NCBI RefSeq assembly: GCF_052324685.1
Contig: NC_135225.1
Span: 2,255,446-2,319,445, forward strand
Reading direction: 5' to 3'
DNA length: 64,000 bases
Origin: Brachyhypopomus gauderio
Taxonomy: Eukaryota > Chordata > Actinopteri > Gymnotiformes > Hypopomidae
Shown here piece by piece: positions 1 to 11,114 of this stretch. The position numbers and the translations under genes are program-made. The notes under the pieces were generated by a model. The model was given only the letters and a program-made list of their open reading frames with translations. It had not been told where the DNA came from and ran no database searches. The stretch's first letter is position 1; each line of letters starts with the position of its first letter.

Positions 1-248
1 TGTGGGTGTACTTCCTGCAACTCAATGATGACAATGGAATTTATCATAATTAAGTCTTGAGAGCTCTGACCATGTAACTTATCTGAAAGAAATCTGTTTG
101 AATCGTACAGAAAATGTAGTGACCAGAGTACTAACGCGAAAGTGACTTGCAACAGTCTTGTGTCATTCAGAACTAACGTTAAAATCCTATTGGTTACTTG
201 TTTGCATGGTCGTCCTGCTCTTTACCATGTAATCAAGCATGTGCCTAA
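1..248. other. Intronic sequence, nothing recognised
   Basis: This stretch lies upstream of the haao 3' exons on the same strand and is presumably intronic to haao. I see no splice-bounded reading frame, repeat or RNA gene in it. Confidence 0.4.
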
Positions 249-1155
249 TATCTCTGACTAAACACCGTGGAGCCTACCCTCTGACTAAACACCGTGGAGC
301 CTACCCTCTGACTAAACACCGTGGAGCCTACCCTCTGACTAAACACCGTGGAGCCTACCCTCTGACTAAACACCGTGGAGCCTACCCTCTGACTAAACAC
401 TGGAGCCTACCCTCTGACTAAACACCGTGGAGCCTACCCTCTGACTAAACACCGTGGAGCCTACCCTCTGACTAAACACCGTGGAGCCTACCCTCTGACT
501 AAACACTGGAGCCTACCCTCTGACTAAACACCGTGGAGCCTACCCTCTGACTAAACACCGTGGAGCCTACCCTCTGACTAAACACTGGAGCCTACCCTCT
601 GACTAAACACTGAAGCCTACCCTCTGACTAAACACCGTGGAGCCTACCCTCTGACTAAACACCGTGGAGCCTACCCTCTGACTAAACAGGAGCCTACCCT
701 CAGACTAAACACTGTGGAGCCTACCCTCTAACTAAACAGGAGCCTACCCTCAGACTAAACACCGTGGAGCCTACCCTCAGACTAAACACCGTGGAGCTTA
801 TCCTCTGACTAAACACCGTGGAGCCTACCCTCTGACTAAACACCGTGGAGCCTACCCTCTGACTAAACAGGAGCCTACCCTCAGACTAAACACTGTGGAG
901 CCTACCCTCTAACTAAACAGGAGCCTACCCTCAGACTAAACACCGTGGAGCCTACCCTCAGACTAAACACCGTGGAGCTTATCCTCTGACTAAACACCGT
1001 GGAGCCTACCCTCTGACTAAACACCGTGGAGCCTACCCTCAGACTAAACACCGTGGAGCCTACCCTCTGACTAAACAGGAGCCTACCCTCTGACTAAACA
1101 CTGTGGAGCCTACCCTCTGACTAAACACCGTGGAGCCTACCCTCTGACTAAACAC
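249..1155 (+). repeat. 27-bp minisatellite (VNTR), about 33 units
   Basis: The array repeats a 27-bp unit, CTCTGACTAAACACCGTGG followed by AGCCTACC, head to tail. Many units are exact. Shortened variants lack 3 to 6 bases around CCGTGG (for example ACTAAACACTGGAGCC and ACTAAACAGGAGCC). A higher-order block of short and long variants is itself repeated near 681-800 and 868-985. Because 27 is divisible by 3 the array is open in one frame (period LTKHRGAYP), which is not evidence of a gene. It runs straight into a LINE-like 3' tail at 1156. Confidence 0.95.
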
Positions 1156-1557
1156 CACAGAGGCTGCTTTTTTCTACCATGGCCCCAAACTCTGGAATTT
1201 ACTTCCAAATGACCTCAGGACTCAATGATTTAAAAACTTTCAAGGAGAAAGTTCCGAACTTTTTATTGCATAAGGCATTTAATTAAACTGCTCTGCATTG
1301 ACTGTATCCTCACTTTGCTCAGTTTTTTTATTCTGGTTTTTTTTTTACTTGTAACACTTTCCTTCTCATTTTGCACTTCTCCTTGAAGTAATGTGCTTTT
1401 AAAAAATCTTGTTTTTTTTTTTTTTTACATGCTGTATTTTTATATAATGTGCAATATCTGTTCTTTCAACTTGTACTTTTAATGTATCCATTATTAATCT
1501 TTTATTTTCTGTAAAGCACTTTGTAAACTGTGTTTTAAGCAGTGCAATACAAATAAC
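1156..1557 (+). mobile_element. Non-LTR retrotransposon 3' tail (L2/Rex-like)
   Basis: The sequence translates in pieces to a YHGPKLWNLLPNDLRTQ-like string, the typical C-terminal tail after the reverse transcriptase of fish LINEs (PKLWNxLPxxIR), broken by stops. It ends in an AT-rich 3' UTR containing GTAAAGCACTTTGTAAACTG, a common LINE tail motif, and GCAATACAAATAA. It is a 5'-truncated dead copy within the haao intron. The preceding minisatellite may have grown from this element's coding region, since its period LTKHRG leads into the tail. Confidence 0.6.
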
Positions 1558-1607
1558 ATTTTTTTAATTATCACATTGACATCGTCCATGGTGCTGTTCT
1601 ATTTCAG

Positions 1608-1979
1608 ACTGTGCTGTATGGTCCAGGAGAGTCTGTGTCTTCAAAAAGGTCCACTGACATCTGGATCTGGCAGCTGGTATGTTTCTCACGTCTTCTGTAT
1701 CCTTACAGGACACCCCACTGATCTTGGTTAGCTTGTCCTTTTCAATTGTATGTTTTGACTAACATGATTGGTTTCACATTTTGTTGCCTTCCATCCACTA
1801 CTGTTCACTGTAGGAGGGATGTTCTATTGTCACTATGAATGGTAGGAAGTACAGTCTTTCCACTGGAGACAGTTTGCTGATACTTGGACAGACAGAGTAA
1901 GTTGGTTTTGGTTGGTTTTGAAATCAAGCACTAAACACAATAATGGATGTTTGTGCAACTCAAATCTGTGTGTGTGTGT

Positions 1980-2046
<67 letters not shown>

Positions 2047-2142
2047 TTTTATGTGTGTTTTTTAAGGTATTACTGGCAAAGGTCTGAGGACTGTGTTGCT
2101 TTGTACATTACACAAGACCCAGAGAGGAAGAGGCCTCTCTAA
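1608..2142 (+). CDS. haao: 3-hydroxyanthranilate 3,4-dioxygenase, last three coding exons
   Basis: Three exons can be spliced: 1608-1676 (acceptor ATTTCAG, donor GTATGT), 1814-1896 (acceptor CTGTAG, donor GTAAGT) and 2067-2142 (acceptor TTTAAG, stop TAA). Phases agree (0, then 2) and give about 75 residues ending QDPERKRPL. The pieces TDIWIWQLEG, IVTMNGRKYSLSTGDSLL, YYWQRSEDCVALYITQDP match the C-terminal cupin half of vertebrate HAAO (human counterpart DVWLWQLEGSSVVTM and VTQDPACKKPL). HAAO is a cytosolic Fe(II) enzyme of the kynurenine pathway that opens the ring of 3-hydroxyanthranilate, leading to quinolinate and NAD. The iron-binding N-terminal cupin lies upstream of the window. The gene is convergent with the TMEM229B-like gene; the last intron carries a long TG repeat. 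Confidence 0.92.
1967..2042. repeat. (TG)n microsatellite in last haao intron
   Basis: About 35 TG dinucleotides with one TCTC interruption, ending 25 bp before the final haao exon. Its position next to the 3' splice site could affect splicing, but this is speculation. Confidence 0.95.
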
Positions 2143-2242
2143 GGAATTGCAACAGTATTTTTGACTCATCAAGTATCAAGTCTTAGTTCCCTCTGCATCT
2201 GATAAACAGCATGGACTATAATCCTGATATAATTACATTTGA

Positions 2243-2248
2243 AATAAA
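2243..2248 (+). promoter_or_regulatory. Candidate haao polyadenylation signal
   Basis: AATAAA lies 101 bp after the haao stop codon in an AT-rich stretch and is the first such signal downstream. Further AT-rich sequence without genes follows to about 3086. Confidence 0.6.
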
Positions 2249-3086
2249 ATATTAACTTTTTTGTTTGCTTTAAGGTGAGTGTGGGATCTTGTTTAAGCTA
2301 GCAGTTTTTGTCCTTGAAAAGTGTATCCATATTACTCGATAAATTTACATAACAGCCATTTTGCTAATTTGCGTGTGCATATATAGCCCGCGAGGGTGTT
2401 TTAAAATGAGCCTTTTTGGAGGTAATTACAGAGTCCAACATTTTAACTTAATGACGTTGCTGTTGATATTCAGACATAGAATGTAAAACAGGTTTTCTGT
2501 AAAACTGGATCAACAGTTTGTAGAATCTGTAAAGCTAAATAAAACTTCCCTTTCACAGTAATTAAAGAGAACACTTTTTCCTTTGTTATTCTCATTTCAA
2601 ACTACATACCGTGCCTAAAGTTGCATACAGTACTGTGTAGTACCACTGAAAATCATATCTTAAATTGCACTTTTATATTATTGGTCAGTCATTCCTGATC
2701 CATATTTACATTTTTTTTATTACGTGAAACCTGTCAGCACTGTGCCTGGCTTGTCAGGAACATTTCAAAGTTTACATGTACTTCAATGTCTTTGATAAAA
2801 GGTGTTTGTTTGGTACAAGCTTTATTAAATGTTACCTTTTTTATGACACTTTTTCTAACATTCTTTTATTTTGTTCTAATACTACCACTGATGGCAGTGA
2901 AGTATTACCACATGTAGTAATGTTACTGGGATGCAGTAGTATGAGCTGAAACTGCCTTTTGACCATGTTGTTGACAAACGCGTACTGGCACCCTCCACTA
3001 TGTAAACAGAACGGGCAGAGGTGTTTCTCAAGTGCATCTGTGCACCGCATCTATGATGGAAGCATATGAGGACTTGACCACAGGCA
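2249..3086. other. Intergenic, between convergent haao and tmem229b-like genes
   Basis: No additional gene is visible. The stretch should contain the 3' UTR of the minus-strand TMEM229B-like gene. A second AATAAA on + occurs near 2537. Confidence 0.5.
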
Positions 3087-3747
3087 TCAGCAATCGAGTC
3101 GTAGTTTCAGTGTGTTCCTGATCACGTGTTTCTCTGCGAGAAGAGCAGCCAGGGCCCATGGCACAGCGTACTCCAGCGTCACCAGCCCTTTGAGATTATA
3201 CCTGAAATCTGAGTAGTCCCATGGACACGCTTCCAACAGCCTCAGCAGAAACCCACAGCAAAACTCCCAAAGGTATATGAACGAAGTGTAAACAGTCAAC
3301 CGGATCACCAGGGGGCAGCATCTCCGCTGTAGCCTTGTGCTCATGCGCTCCAAGAAGAAGATAGCGGAGCTATAAATACAGAGAGCCCACAGACTTGTGT
3401 ATCCAGGTAGCCTCTGGTCTTGAGTGTAGTACCAGCTCCAGGCTGCTGTGAACACCACCTCACACAGACACCCATGCAGGGCGTAGATGTAGAGACGACC
3501 AAGGGGAGAGAGGGGTGGGCAAGTGGCCTGACCATAAAGATCACCAGTCACCTGTGTATCAACACCAGGATCTATTAAAAGAAGACATCAAGGCATCGTT
3601 GTTAGCACAAATTTCCTTATCCTCAGAAAAATTCTTTATTGATTACAGTTTTCCATTAACTGCTTAACAAATATGCACAGACAGGTAATGAATTATCTTC
3701 ATGATAATGTGTAGTTTGCAGGATTAATAGTTATAGCTACCTGCCAT
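3087..3747 (-). CDS. TMEM229B-like transmembrane protein (two coding exons)
   Basis: On the minus strand, exon 1 contributes only ATGGCAG (3747-3741) before donor GTAGCT. A 169-bp intron ends in a pyrimidine-rich acceptor, CTTTTAATAG, and exon 2 runs 3571-3087. Phase 1 is kept (G+AT = Asp), giving 163 residues beginning MADPGVDTQ. The family's normal length is about 167. Family blocks seen: YIYALHGCLCEVVFTAAW, PGYTSLWALCIYSSAIFFLE, YLWEFCCGFLLR, ACPWDYSDF, GLVTLEYAVPWALAALLAEK and a basic end RNTLKLRLDC. About four hydrophobic membrane segments are evident. TMEM229B is an integral membrane protein of poorly known function. A GTG at 3551 opens a longer uninterrupted frame, but the spliced ATG model fits the family N-terminus better. 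A 26-G run lies just upstream at 3793. Confidence 0.88.
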
Positions 3748-4765
3748 TAGTTCTATGTGTCCTGAAGGGATGTCTTTAGAAATGCAATCTTTGGGGGGGG
3801 GGGGGGGGGGGGGGGGGGAGGCTTTTGAACCCAAACTATATGTTGTGTTGACTACGTGTGTAATTAAGATTAGTTCCTGGTGTCCTAATATTCCACAGAA
3901 AAGCTCAACCTATCATCCATACAATATAACCATTAGAACTCCGCCCCTCCTTTAGCTATGTCTATAAGTTTAAAGGAAATAGACACTTCCTGGGTCAGGA
4001 TTGCTTCTTAGAAAACAGGCCAATCATATTTCAAGTGTCTCTATAATTCAACTACAGACCAATATTTTGGTTTTTGATGCAGTTGGCATAACTGACTTAA
4101 TGAGAAAATAACTAACAATATAAGGAGATTCTGCATCTGCCAGTTTATTGATTTCATTTGATCTACATTAACAAAATTAATAAAACATTTTTCAAAGGTG
4201 AATCCTGTCAACACGTGCCACATTCAGCTAAGTCAGCAAGCACTGCTTGGGCTGTTTGTCATTTCTCTCAGGAAGAGTGGTTTCTTGAACTGCTGTCTAA
4301 GTCAGATCTCTAAGACTGCTGATGTTGCTTCTTACAAGCTGTTGATTCCACATGCACTGTGCTGTTCTTTGCAGTCTAAGGATCTGTGTGTTGCGCTATG
4401 CAGTTGACGCAAACCTGGTCGGCATAGGCAAATTATTTATCTTATCACAACCAATTAACCCCCCCCCCCCCCCCCCCCCCCAATGATGATTGTTATCTTT
4501 TTTTTTTGGTGATGTAAACTACACTGTAGAATTCCCAACATGCTGCATGCATCTCTCAAAAAAAGTGGTTTCTCAGTAATGAACACATTTTGATATGCAC
4601 ATTTTGTAGCATCACAAGTTCAGATGTGAAATGCTGATACTGCTAATGTGGTAACTTCAGCTTCCTCTTCGTGTTTTAATGCACAACATCACCTCACTAC
4701 ACATGAGAATATGAGATACTAAACATATTTCAACATTACATATCGCTTGACATTAATGAGTAACA
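3748..4765. other. Intergenic with poly-G and poly-C tracts
   Basis: It holds a run of 26 G at 3793-3818, just upstream of the TMEM229B-like ATG (5' UTR or promoter), and a run of 23 C at 4459-4481. Short ORFs here have no recognisable domain. Confidence 0.6.
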
Positions 4766-6114
4766 TACACTATTCACAAAAAGTTAGGGATGTTTCACTT
4801 TGGGGTGAAATTTCAGGATGAACCTATATCTCTACCCTAATTTCACGATTAACTTAATATGACCTCTAATCTTTTGAATGCACATGTATAACTGTTCAAA
4901 GTTATTTTTGCACTACTTGCTATTCTCCAACAAGGAGCTTAAGGGCAAAATTCAAACTTGGACCATTAAATGTCCAGGTTCAATTAGTGCTGGTATTTAA
5001 ACAGTCCTCCTCATTGTACTGCTGTTCATATTTTAATATCATGAGACCAAAATGACACCTAACAATTGATCAACAGCATCTCGCCATTGCAAATCTTCAA
5101 ACAGGATGTTCTCAGGCGGAAGAGGCCACTGAGCTGCCAGAGTCACATAGTGTCATCAGCAGGTTGCAACAGAAATAAAGAGACTGGAAGAGTCACAGAA
5201 ATGCACAGAAGCGGACGTCCTTTGGCCACATGCCACGCTGATGACCACTTCATTGAATATCCTCGACAGAACAGAGCCCTGTGGCATCAGTTGTTGTGTG
5301 CCACGCGACTCCCGGCACATTTATGGGAGATGAGAGCCACACAAGTGTCAGACCTTTCAAAATCGTTTACGTCAGCGTGGTCTGATGAAGGTCAATTCAC
5401 CCTGAGCAGAAATGATGGACACCAACGATGTAGGAGAGTGTTGTGCATCAGCCACTGTTGTCAGCAGACGAAACTTTGATAGTGATAGTCTTTCAGTGTG
5501 GGCAGGTGTGTCTAGTCAGAACTGCCCTAAACTTTGTGACAAGCTCAAACTACCTGAAAAACATCATTAATACAGTAATTGTGCCTCTGCATGAACAACA
5601 CAGTCCTAATTTCATCTTCATGGACGACAATGCTCCAGCTAATCGAGGTCAGATCATTAAGGAACGTCTGCTGGAGACCAGGGTTCCTCAAATGGAGTGA
5701 CCTGCGCTTTCTCCAGACCTGAATCTCACAGAAAACCTGCAGAATCAGCTGAATCGTCATGTAGAGGCTCATAACTCTGTAGCCCAGAACCTCAATGACC
5801 TGAGGGACCTTCTAGAAGAGTGAGATGCCATGACTCAGCAGACAATAAGTCGAAGAGCATGACATGTCGTTGTCAAGTCGCAACAGATGCTCAAGGGTAC
5901 ATGATAAGTTACTGAGACATTGACATTTTTTGTTGGAGTATTACCACCACTGTTGGATTTTGTTTCAATAAATTGTTTGAGATGAGAATCACCATTGCAT
6001 GCTTCTACTTAAATGCCCTATTTCATGATATAATATCGCTGAATCATGGACTTTTTACATTTTCCATAAATGTCACAGCCAAAACATCCTTAACTTTGTG
6101 TAGTCATGTAGTAT
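4766..6114 (+). mobile_element. Tc1-like DNA transposon, degenerate full-length copy
   Basis: The left terminal repeat TACACTATTCACAAAAAGTT is mirrored at the right end by AACTTTGTGTAGTCATGTA, both at TA dinucleotides. Inside, + strand fragments of Tc1 transposase are readable. The helix-turn-helix region (IFKQDVLRRKRPL, then RSGRPLAT) lies near 5090-5230. The catalytic block FIFMDDNAPANRG is near 5610, with PALSPDLN followed by EN near 5700. Frameshifts and stops separate the pieces, so it is inactive. The same family recurs at 19467-20846. Confidence 0.85.
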
Positions 6115-7002
6115 ATATTGAGCTCTTATAGTGCCAAAACTAAAATATTTGAATGGTTTAGTCACAAATATAATGCATTGAAAAGACACACTACACTTAA
6201 ATACAGGCCACAAAAGGCAATGCTATTATCCAGTGATAAATCACACATAAGGCACAAGAACAGTTTAGGTTTTAAAGAGAAGACATTGACACACACACCC
6301 TGACTCTCACGGCGGGTCACTGCTCTCCGTCTCCGCTCGGGTGCGAGCTTCATGTCTGAGTGAACGGCCCTTTCGCTGCTGTGCTCTCTGTCACACTGAT
6401 TCCCCGCTGAGGAGTAAGCATTCAAATATTAGTGTGCCCATGTTAAACATTAATCCGGAGCACGTTAGTGACATCCCTGCTTTAGTAAGTGGGAAGTGTG
6501 TGTGTGTGTGTGATTTTTCTGTGTGTGTGAGAGAATGACATAGGACGGGATAACAGGAAACAATAGACACAACGAAATAAAACTGATGTTCAGATGTGAT
6601 TGGATAGGCCCTATCTGTCCAATCAGAATGGAGCCTGGGGCCCAGACATTTGCACCCTGTCTGTAATGTTTTACTGATCCAATGGCATTGCCTAAAGTGG
6701 CGCATTAGAGTTCACATTCTACTGGAGTGATTTTCCTCAAGTTTGCTTCTGTTTATTTTGTTCCTCTTTAAAGTTTCACCATAGAGTTGAAGATAAAGAG
6801 TTCTGCAATGCTAGTATTGCACGCAACTGTACGGCTTTAGTCAGTACAGTCCAATGGAAAACAAACATTCTTCATAATGTATCATGCATAAAACAACAAC
6901 AGCATCACGGTTGCTCTGCTAAGGGAAGTGTGTCTCGATAATAAATAAAGAATAATAATGTAATAAAGAATTTGAATAACTCAGAGGGATCAGAGTCCGG
7001 TA

Positions 7003-7060
<58 letters not shown>

Positions 7061-7277
7061 CATTCAGTTTAATAGAATGTGTCTGTAATTGAATGGAACA
7101 ACATTCATTCTAATTAATGCGTTGTTTTTTCAAGGATTGTGCTTTAAAAATATAATCTTAGACTGAGATAAAATTCTTACATGCTATATTTAGCTCAGCC
7201 GTAGGAGCCACAGACAAAGAGACACTTGTGGAGCTGTAGTGTAAGCTTATCAGAACCTGCAGTTAATGATTGTAATT
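6115..7277. other. Intergenic with microsatellites
   Basis: Contains a short (TG)n near 6497-6512 and a compound (CT)n(CA)n at 7002-7055. I see no coding structure. Confidence 0.6.
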
Positions 7278-8117
7278 CAGGGATGGGCAACTGGCGGCCC
7301 GCGGGTCGCACACGGCCCTCGTCCTCACTCAGTGCGGCCCGCAAATAGATCAGTAATAATTTAATAATTAAAAGAAAAAAAACGATAGAGCAGGACTGTT
7401 TTGTTCTTGTCACGTAGGGCTACGCCCCCTCTCCCGTGTCGGTGTTGTTCCTTGCCCGGTTATCCCGCCCTGCGTGTCTGTTGTCCTGGTTTCCCTCTGT
7501 CTGCCACGCTCGTCATTGTGTTCAGTTGTGTCTAGTTTAGTCCTGTGTACTTGTATCTCTGTGTTTCGCCCGTTGTCGGTTATTTGTGGTTTGTTCGGTT
7601 TTGTGGATTATCTCTGTCATCGCTGTTCTGGTATTTTCCGTCTCCGTTGTGTTTCTCCGTTGTGAATGGCTCTCCTGTTACGACTCCTGCCTGTCCTGTT
7701 GACCACTTGGACGGCTCTCCCGTTTTGACCCGTGCCTGTACAAACGACTTCGCCTAATTCCCCTTATTAAATCTCGCTCTTCTCACCGTTTGGGTCCGCT
7801 TCCTCGCTCCGCAGCGCGCTACGCGTTACACTTCTTTGATATGAAGGAGTTCAAATTCCCTTTTTGCACTTTTTTATTAAGCAAATGTTTTGTCTTTGTT
7901 GCTTATTAAGGACATGTTAATGCATTTATATGCAGAAAATAGATGTATGTTGGTGCAATAAACATACAGATCTGAATTCATTTAAAATGTGTTCTTATTG
8001 AGAATAATTTGTAGTGTCTTTCATATCCAATTATTTGAAGTGCGTGGTCATGTGGCCCTCCAATTATAGTGCTGAAAAAAATGTGGCCTTCTTTGTCATG
8101 GAAGTTGCCCATCCCTG
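7278..8117. mobile_element. Non-autonomous hAT-like element (CAGGGATGGGCAACT ends)
   Basis: Terminal inverted repeats CAGGGATGGGCAACT and AAGTTGCCCATCCCTG are seen. They are flanked by near-identical 8-bp TSDs TTGTAATT (7270-7277) and ATGTAATT (8118-8125). The 8-bp TSD and the CAGGG...CCCTG ends fit the hAT superfamily. The internal GGCGGCCCGCGGGTCGC is a common feature of such fish elements. A solo LTR sits inside; no transposase is present. Confidence 0.85.
7408..7830 (+). mobile_element. Solo LTR (TGTCACG...GTTACA), nested in the hAT element
   Basis: The 423-bp unit starts TGTCACGTAGGG and ends CGCGTTACA. It is flanked by GTTCT and CTTCT, an imperfect 5-bp TSD. It carries TATTAAATCTCGCTCTTCTC near its 3' end, shared in reverse orientation with the LTR at 16092-16525, so the two belong to one family. 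Confidence 0.75.
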
Positions 8118-9095
8118 ATGTAATTATTAGCACTAGGCCAATGTACAGCTACTACACACCTGAGCATTTACCTGCGACAGTAGCTGCAGGAAGAGTTCAC
8201 AGCACGCATTTGGGCGCCTGATAGCTGTTTGTTGTTGCCATAGCAACAACTGTTGCCCCAGCACCGTCTTGAGATCGCGGTGCGCGATTTCAAAATAAGA
8301 GCGGATAGCGCGATTGAAAAAAAAAAAAAAACACTTTTCAAAACAGCTCGCGGGCCAGAAATTGATAGCCGCTATTTGAGTATGGGGGCTCTAAAGGCTC
8401 AACAAACTAAAGACATGGCAGAGCATTTAATAAGATAAGCATTCATGCCTGAGATTTTGTGACACTGTACTTGGGCGAGCGTCTAGAACACTGGTACACC
8501 AAATTAACATACAGCCAGTGCTGTGCATAAAATACCACTGGGCTTTGGTACTGGAGGCTTGGGATTCAAGTGCTGATCAAGGTATCATGTGTGAGGGCCC
8601 TTAGGCAAGGTCCTTAACTCTGCCTGCCTACCTCACTAACCACGAGCAACGAACACAAGAGAATGTTGCCCGGGGCAGCATGGTGTGTGTCAGATGCTGG
8701 GGGAGCAGGGAAACCTGACGATAGCCTATGTGGGTGACTGGAAGACAAACGTCAGTCGTGGACAACGGTGGAGAAGAGAGGACAGCGGGAAACACTGCGA
8801 CACAAGCAAGCCCAGCGTGAGGGGATGTGGGGAAAATTGATACGTAAACATTTTGTCTACCACCTAAACAGTAACCGCTGTCATAACTATTCAAGTACAA
8901 GATGAACTACAACATGGACGCCTTGGTATGGTGATACCTGGCCAGACGGGGATGTGTAAAGATACCTAGATGCTCTGGAGGACTCTCAAACCTCCAGGCC
9001 TCTGAGCTTGATAGAAAAGAAAGTGTCCTGAAACATCCAGAGAATGTATTGTCTAGTGGAGCATGGGTGTGAATAACCTGGATCTAACATTTCAT
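8118..9095. other. Intergenic, possible eroded SINE near 8530-8640
   Basis: TACTGGAGGCTTGGGATTCA followed by a GGGCCCTTAGGCAAGGTCC block resembles the box-B side and body of an old tRNA-derived SINE. The rest is unassigned. A minus-strand open frame at 8628-8900 has no recognisable domain and is not called. Confidence 0.35.
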
Positions 9096-10224
9096 TTAAG
9101 GTTTCCTGAAGTTATTCAGATGAAATGTGTAGGTTGTTTTTACTACAAACATGCAAAATTAAGGTGATTACAGCCACTGGAGTAAGTACCACATGTTTTT
9201 GCTTATACATCAAATTATGATCAAGTTGTAAATCACATTTAATTGCCTTGTATAAAATGTGGTACATAAACTTGCCTTGACGTACCTTACCAAGCTAATC
9301 AGGCGCTGATCAGAATGTGCGTAAATGTCTGTGTAACACAGAGGGAGTGTTATGGAAATTCTCTGTCACAACAACCGGGGTTTCTCTGAAAGAAAAGGTA
9401 CGAGCGCTCGGAGAGTGACCGTTAGTGAAAGCAACACACACACAGGATGGTTACTTTACCAAATCTCTCTAGTTTATTGTTCATACCTCCAGTCCTTTTA
9501 TACAATAAGGGCTGCTTGGTCAATCATGTGAAACATGGTCAGTACAAAGTCATTACAGAGTCATATGATTTATTTGTCATTAATGTCTGGATTAAAATGT
9601 GTTAGTGCCAGATATAGGAATGTAAGAATAAATTCTGCACTCTTAGATGAACGTGTTCTTCGAGCATGGGTCTTCTGTCTGGAGTTCTTACCAGAGCACT
9701 AACTCAGCTGATACCACTTGCTGTTGTTCTTAAATTGTATGTCTGTCTATGGTTATTTGTGCTTCTTGGCAAACAACTAACTTGCAAAACACTAGGTAAT
9801 GACATTGACTCCTGTAGTTTAGTAGTAGTCTGACTCAATGGTGTCTTGAATTCTGGCCTATCCGTACTATTTCCTAGGATGAATTCTGTGATCAGATGCA
9901 AAGCACTTTGTAAGTCGCTCTGGATAAGAGCGTCTGCTAAATGCCGTAAATGTAAATGGAACATGTCACCTGTGTGGAACATGTCACCTGTGTGGAACAT
10001 GTCACCTGTGTGGAACATGTCACCTGTCTGGAACCTGTCTCCACTCCCGCCTTCTCCCTGTCAAGTCTCCTTGGCCTAAAGGGTGACCTCAAACTTCCTC
10101 ATTTTGGTCGCACGCTATGTCTTACAAATATTCTCTGAGAAAGCAGAGTTTCCACATTTCTATAACAGGGAGTCATGGAGTGATGAGGAGGTGGATGCAA
10201 GTGCTGAGAAGATCAAGGTTTATT
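9096..10224. repeat. 1.1-kb dispersed repeat, copy 1
   Basis: Nearly identical to 12430-13542, from TTAAGG(T/A)TTCCTGA(A/G)GTTATTC through GAAGATCAAGGTTTATT. The 16-bp length difference is explained mainly by one fewer 18-bp minisatellite unit in copy 2. It contains GTAAGTCGCTCTGGATAAGA followed by GCGTCTGCTAAATG, a 3' motif shared by many fish SINE/LINE tails. No coding capacity is seen. After 10224 the two copies diverge abruptly. Confidence 0.9.
9956..10040 (+). repeat. 18-bp minisatellite in copy 1
   Basis: Four units of TGGAACATGTCACCTGTG, the last with CTG, then a degenerate unit TGGAACCTGTCTCC. The duplicate at 13293-13356 has three units, so the array length changed after duplication. 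Confidence 0.9.
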
Positions 10225-10667
10225 CTGCAGACGCGCCCCCCGCGGGCCCAGCTCCTTTAGGGCCTTATAAAACATATTAAACATTAATGTATCTCCGAAC
10301 AAAAGAGATAAATTCAAAATTTCCTATCCTATCTACATGCCTACCGAGTTTTAGACGTCTACGTGCAGCCGTTTGCAAGATATCCGGCTTTGAAGTTGGT
10401 GACAAAAGTGCACCTCGCGGGGGGGGGGGTCTCCCGACATATCCGTTTAAAAAACATATTTATGATGTGAGATGTCTTAATGTTTTGTCACCTAAAAATC
10501 GTTTACTAATAAGGCTTTAATTTAAGACCTTAACATCGTAGATCCGTTGTGGATAAATACCTTAAAAAGCTTGCTCACTTCACTGCAAAATTTCGTGTAA
10601 TCCACTTCCTGGATGAGACGCTCCGACAAATCTGCCCCCTAAGCGTTACCGAAGCGTTTTGAAAGCA
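10225..10667. other. Unassigned sequence between the repeat and the fold-back element
   Basis: Includes a GC-rich patch (CGCGCCCCCCGCGGGCCCAG near 10231) and a run of about 10 G near 10421. No gene is visible. Confidence 0.4.
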
Positions 10668-11114
10668 ATGGAAGCTCATTCCCGCCACCTAAAATAGTAA
10701 TAAAAAAAACAGCACATATATATTTTTTTCCTCATTATTAAGTAAATTGATATCTCATTATTTCGAGATACTAAGTCATTATTTTGAGATACTAAGTCAT
10801 TATTTCGAGATAGTATCCTGAAATAACAACTTAGTATCTCAAAATAATGACTTAGTATCTCGAAATAACGACTTAGTAAGTCATTATTTCGAGATACTAT
10901 AGTATCTATAGTATCTCCAAATATTGACTTAGTATCTCAAAATAACGACTTAGTATCTCGCAATAATGACTTAGTATCTCAAAATAATGACTTAGTATCT
11001 CGAAATAATGACTTAGTATCTCGAAATAATGAGATAGCAATTTACTTAATAATGAGAAAAAAATATATATGTGCTGTTTTTTTTTTATTTTAGGTGGTGG
11101 GAATGGGCTTCCAT
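10668..11114. mobile_element. Fold-back (palindromic) MITE with AT-rich core
   Basis: The left arm ATGGAAGCTCATTCCCGCCA and the right arm, ending GGTGGGAATGGGCTTCCAT, are inverted copies extending about 110 bp inward. The arms include GCACATATATATTTTTTTCC and its complement. The core is a series of about 21-bp units GACTTAGTATCTCGAAATAA in both orientations. The whole could form a long hairpin. No protein is encoded. Confidence 0.85.

Noticed and set aside
249..1155. CRISPR-like regular array
   Set aside because: Units are contiguous 27-mers without unique spacers, and the DNA is eukaryotic; it is a minisatellite.
1912..2142. 76-residue ORF read straight through the TG repeat
   Set aside because: Only the last 25 codons are real; they form the final haao exon after an acceptor at 2066. 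The rest is intron.
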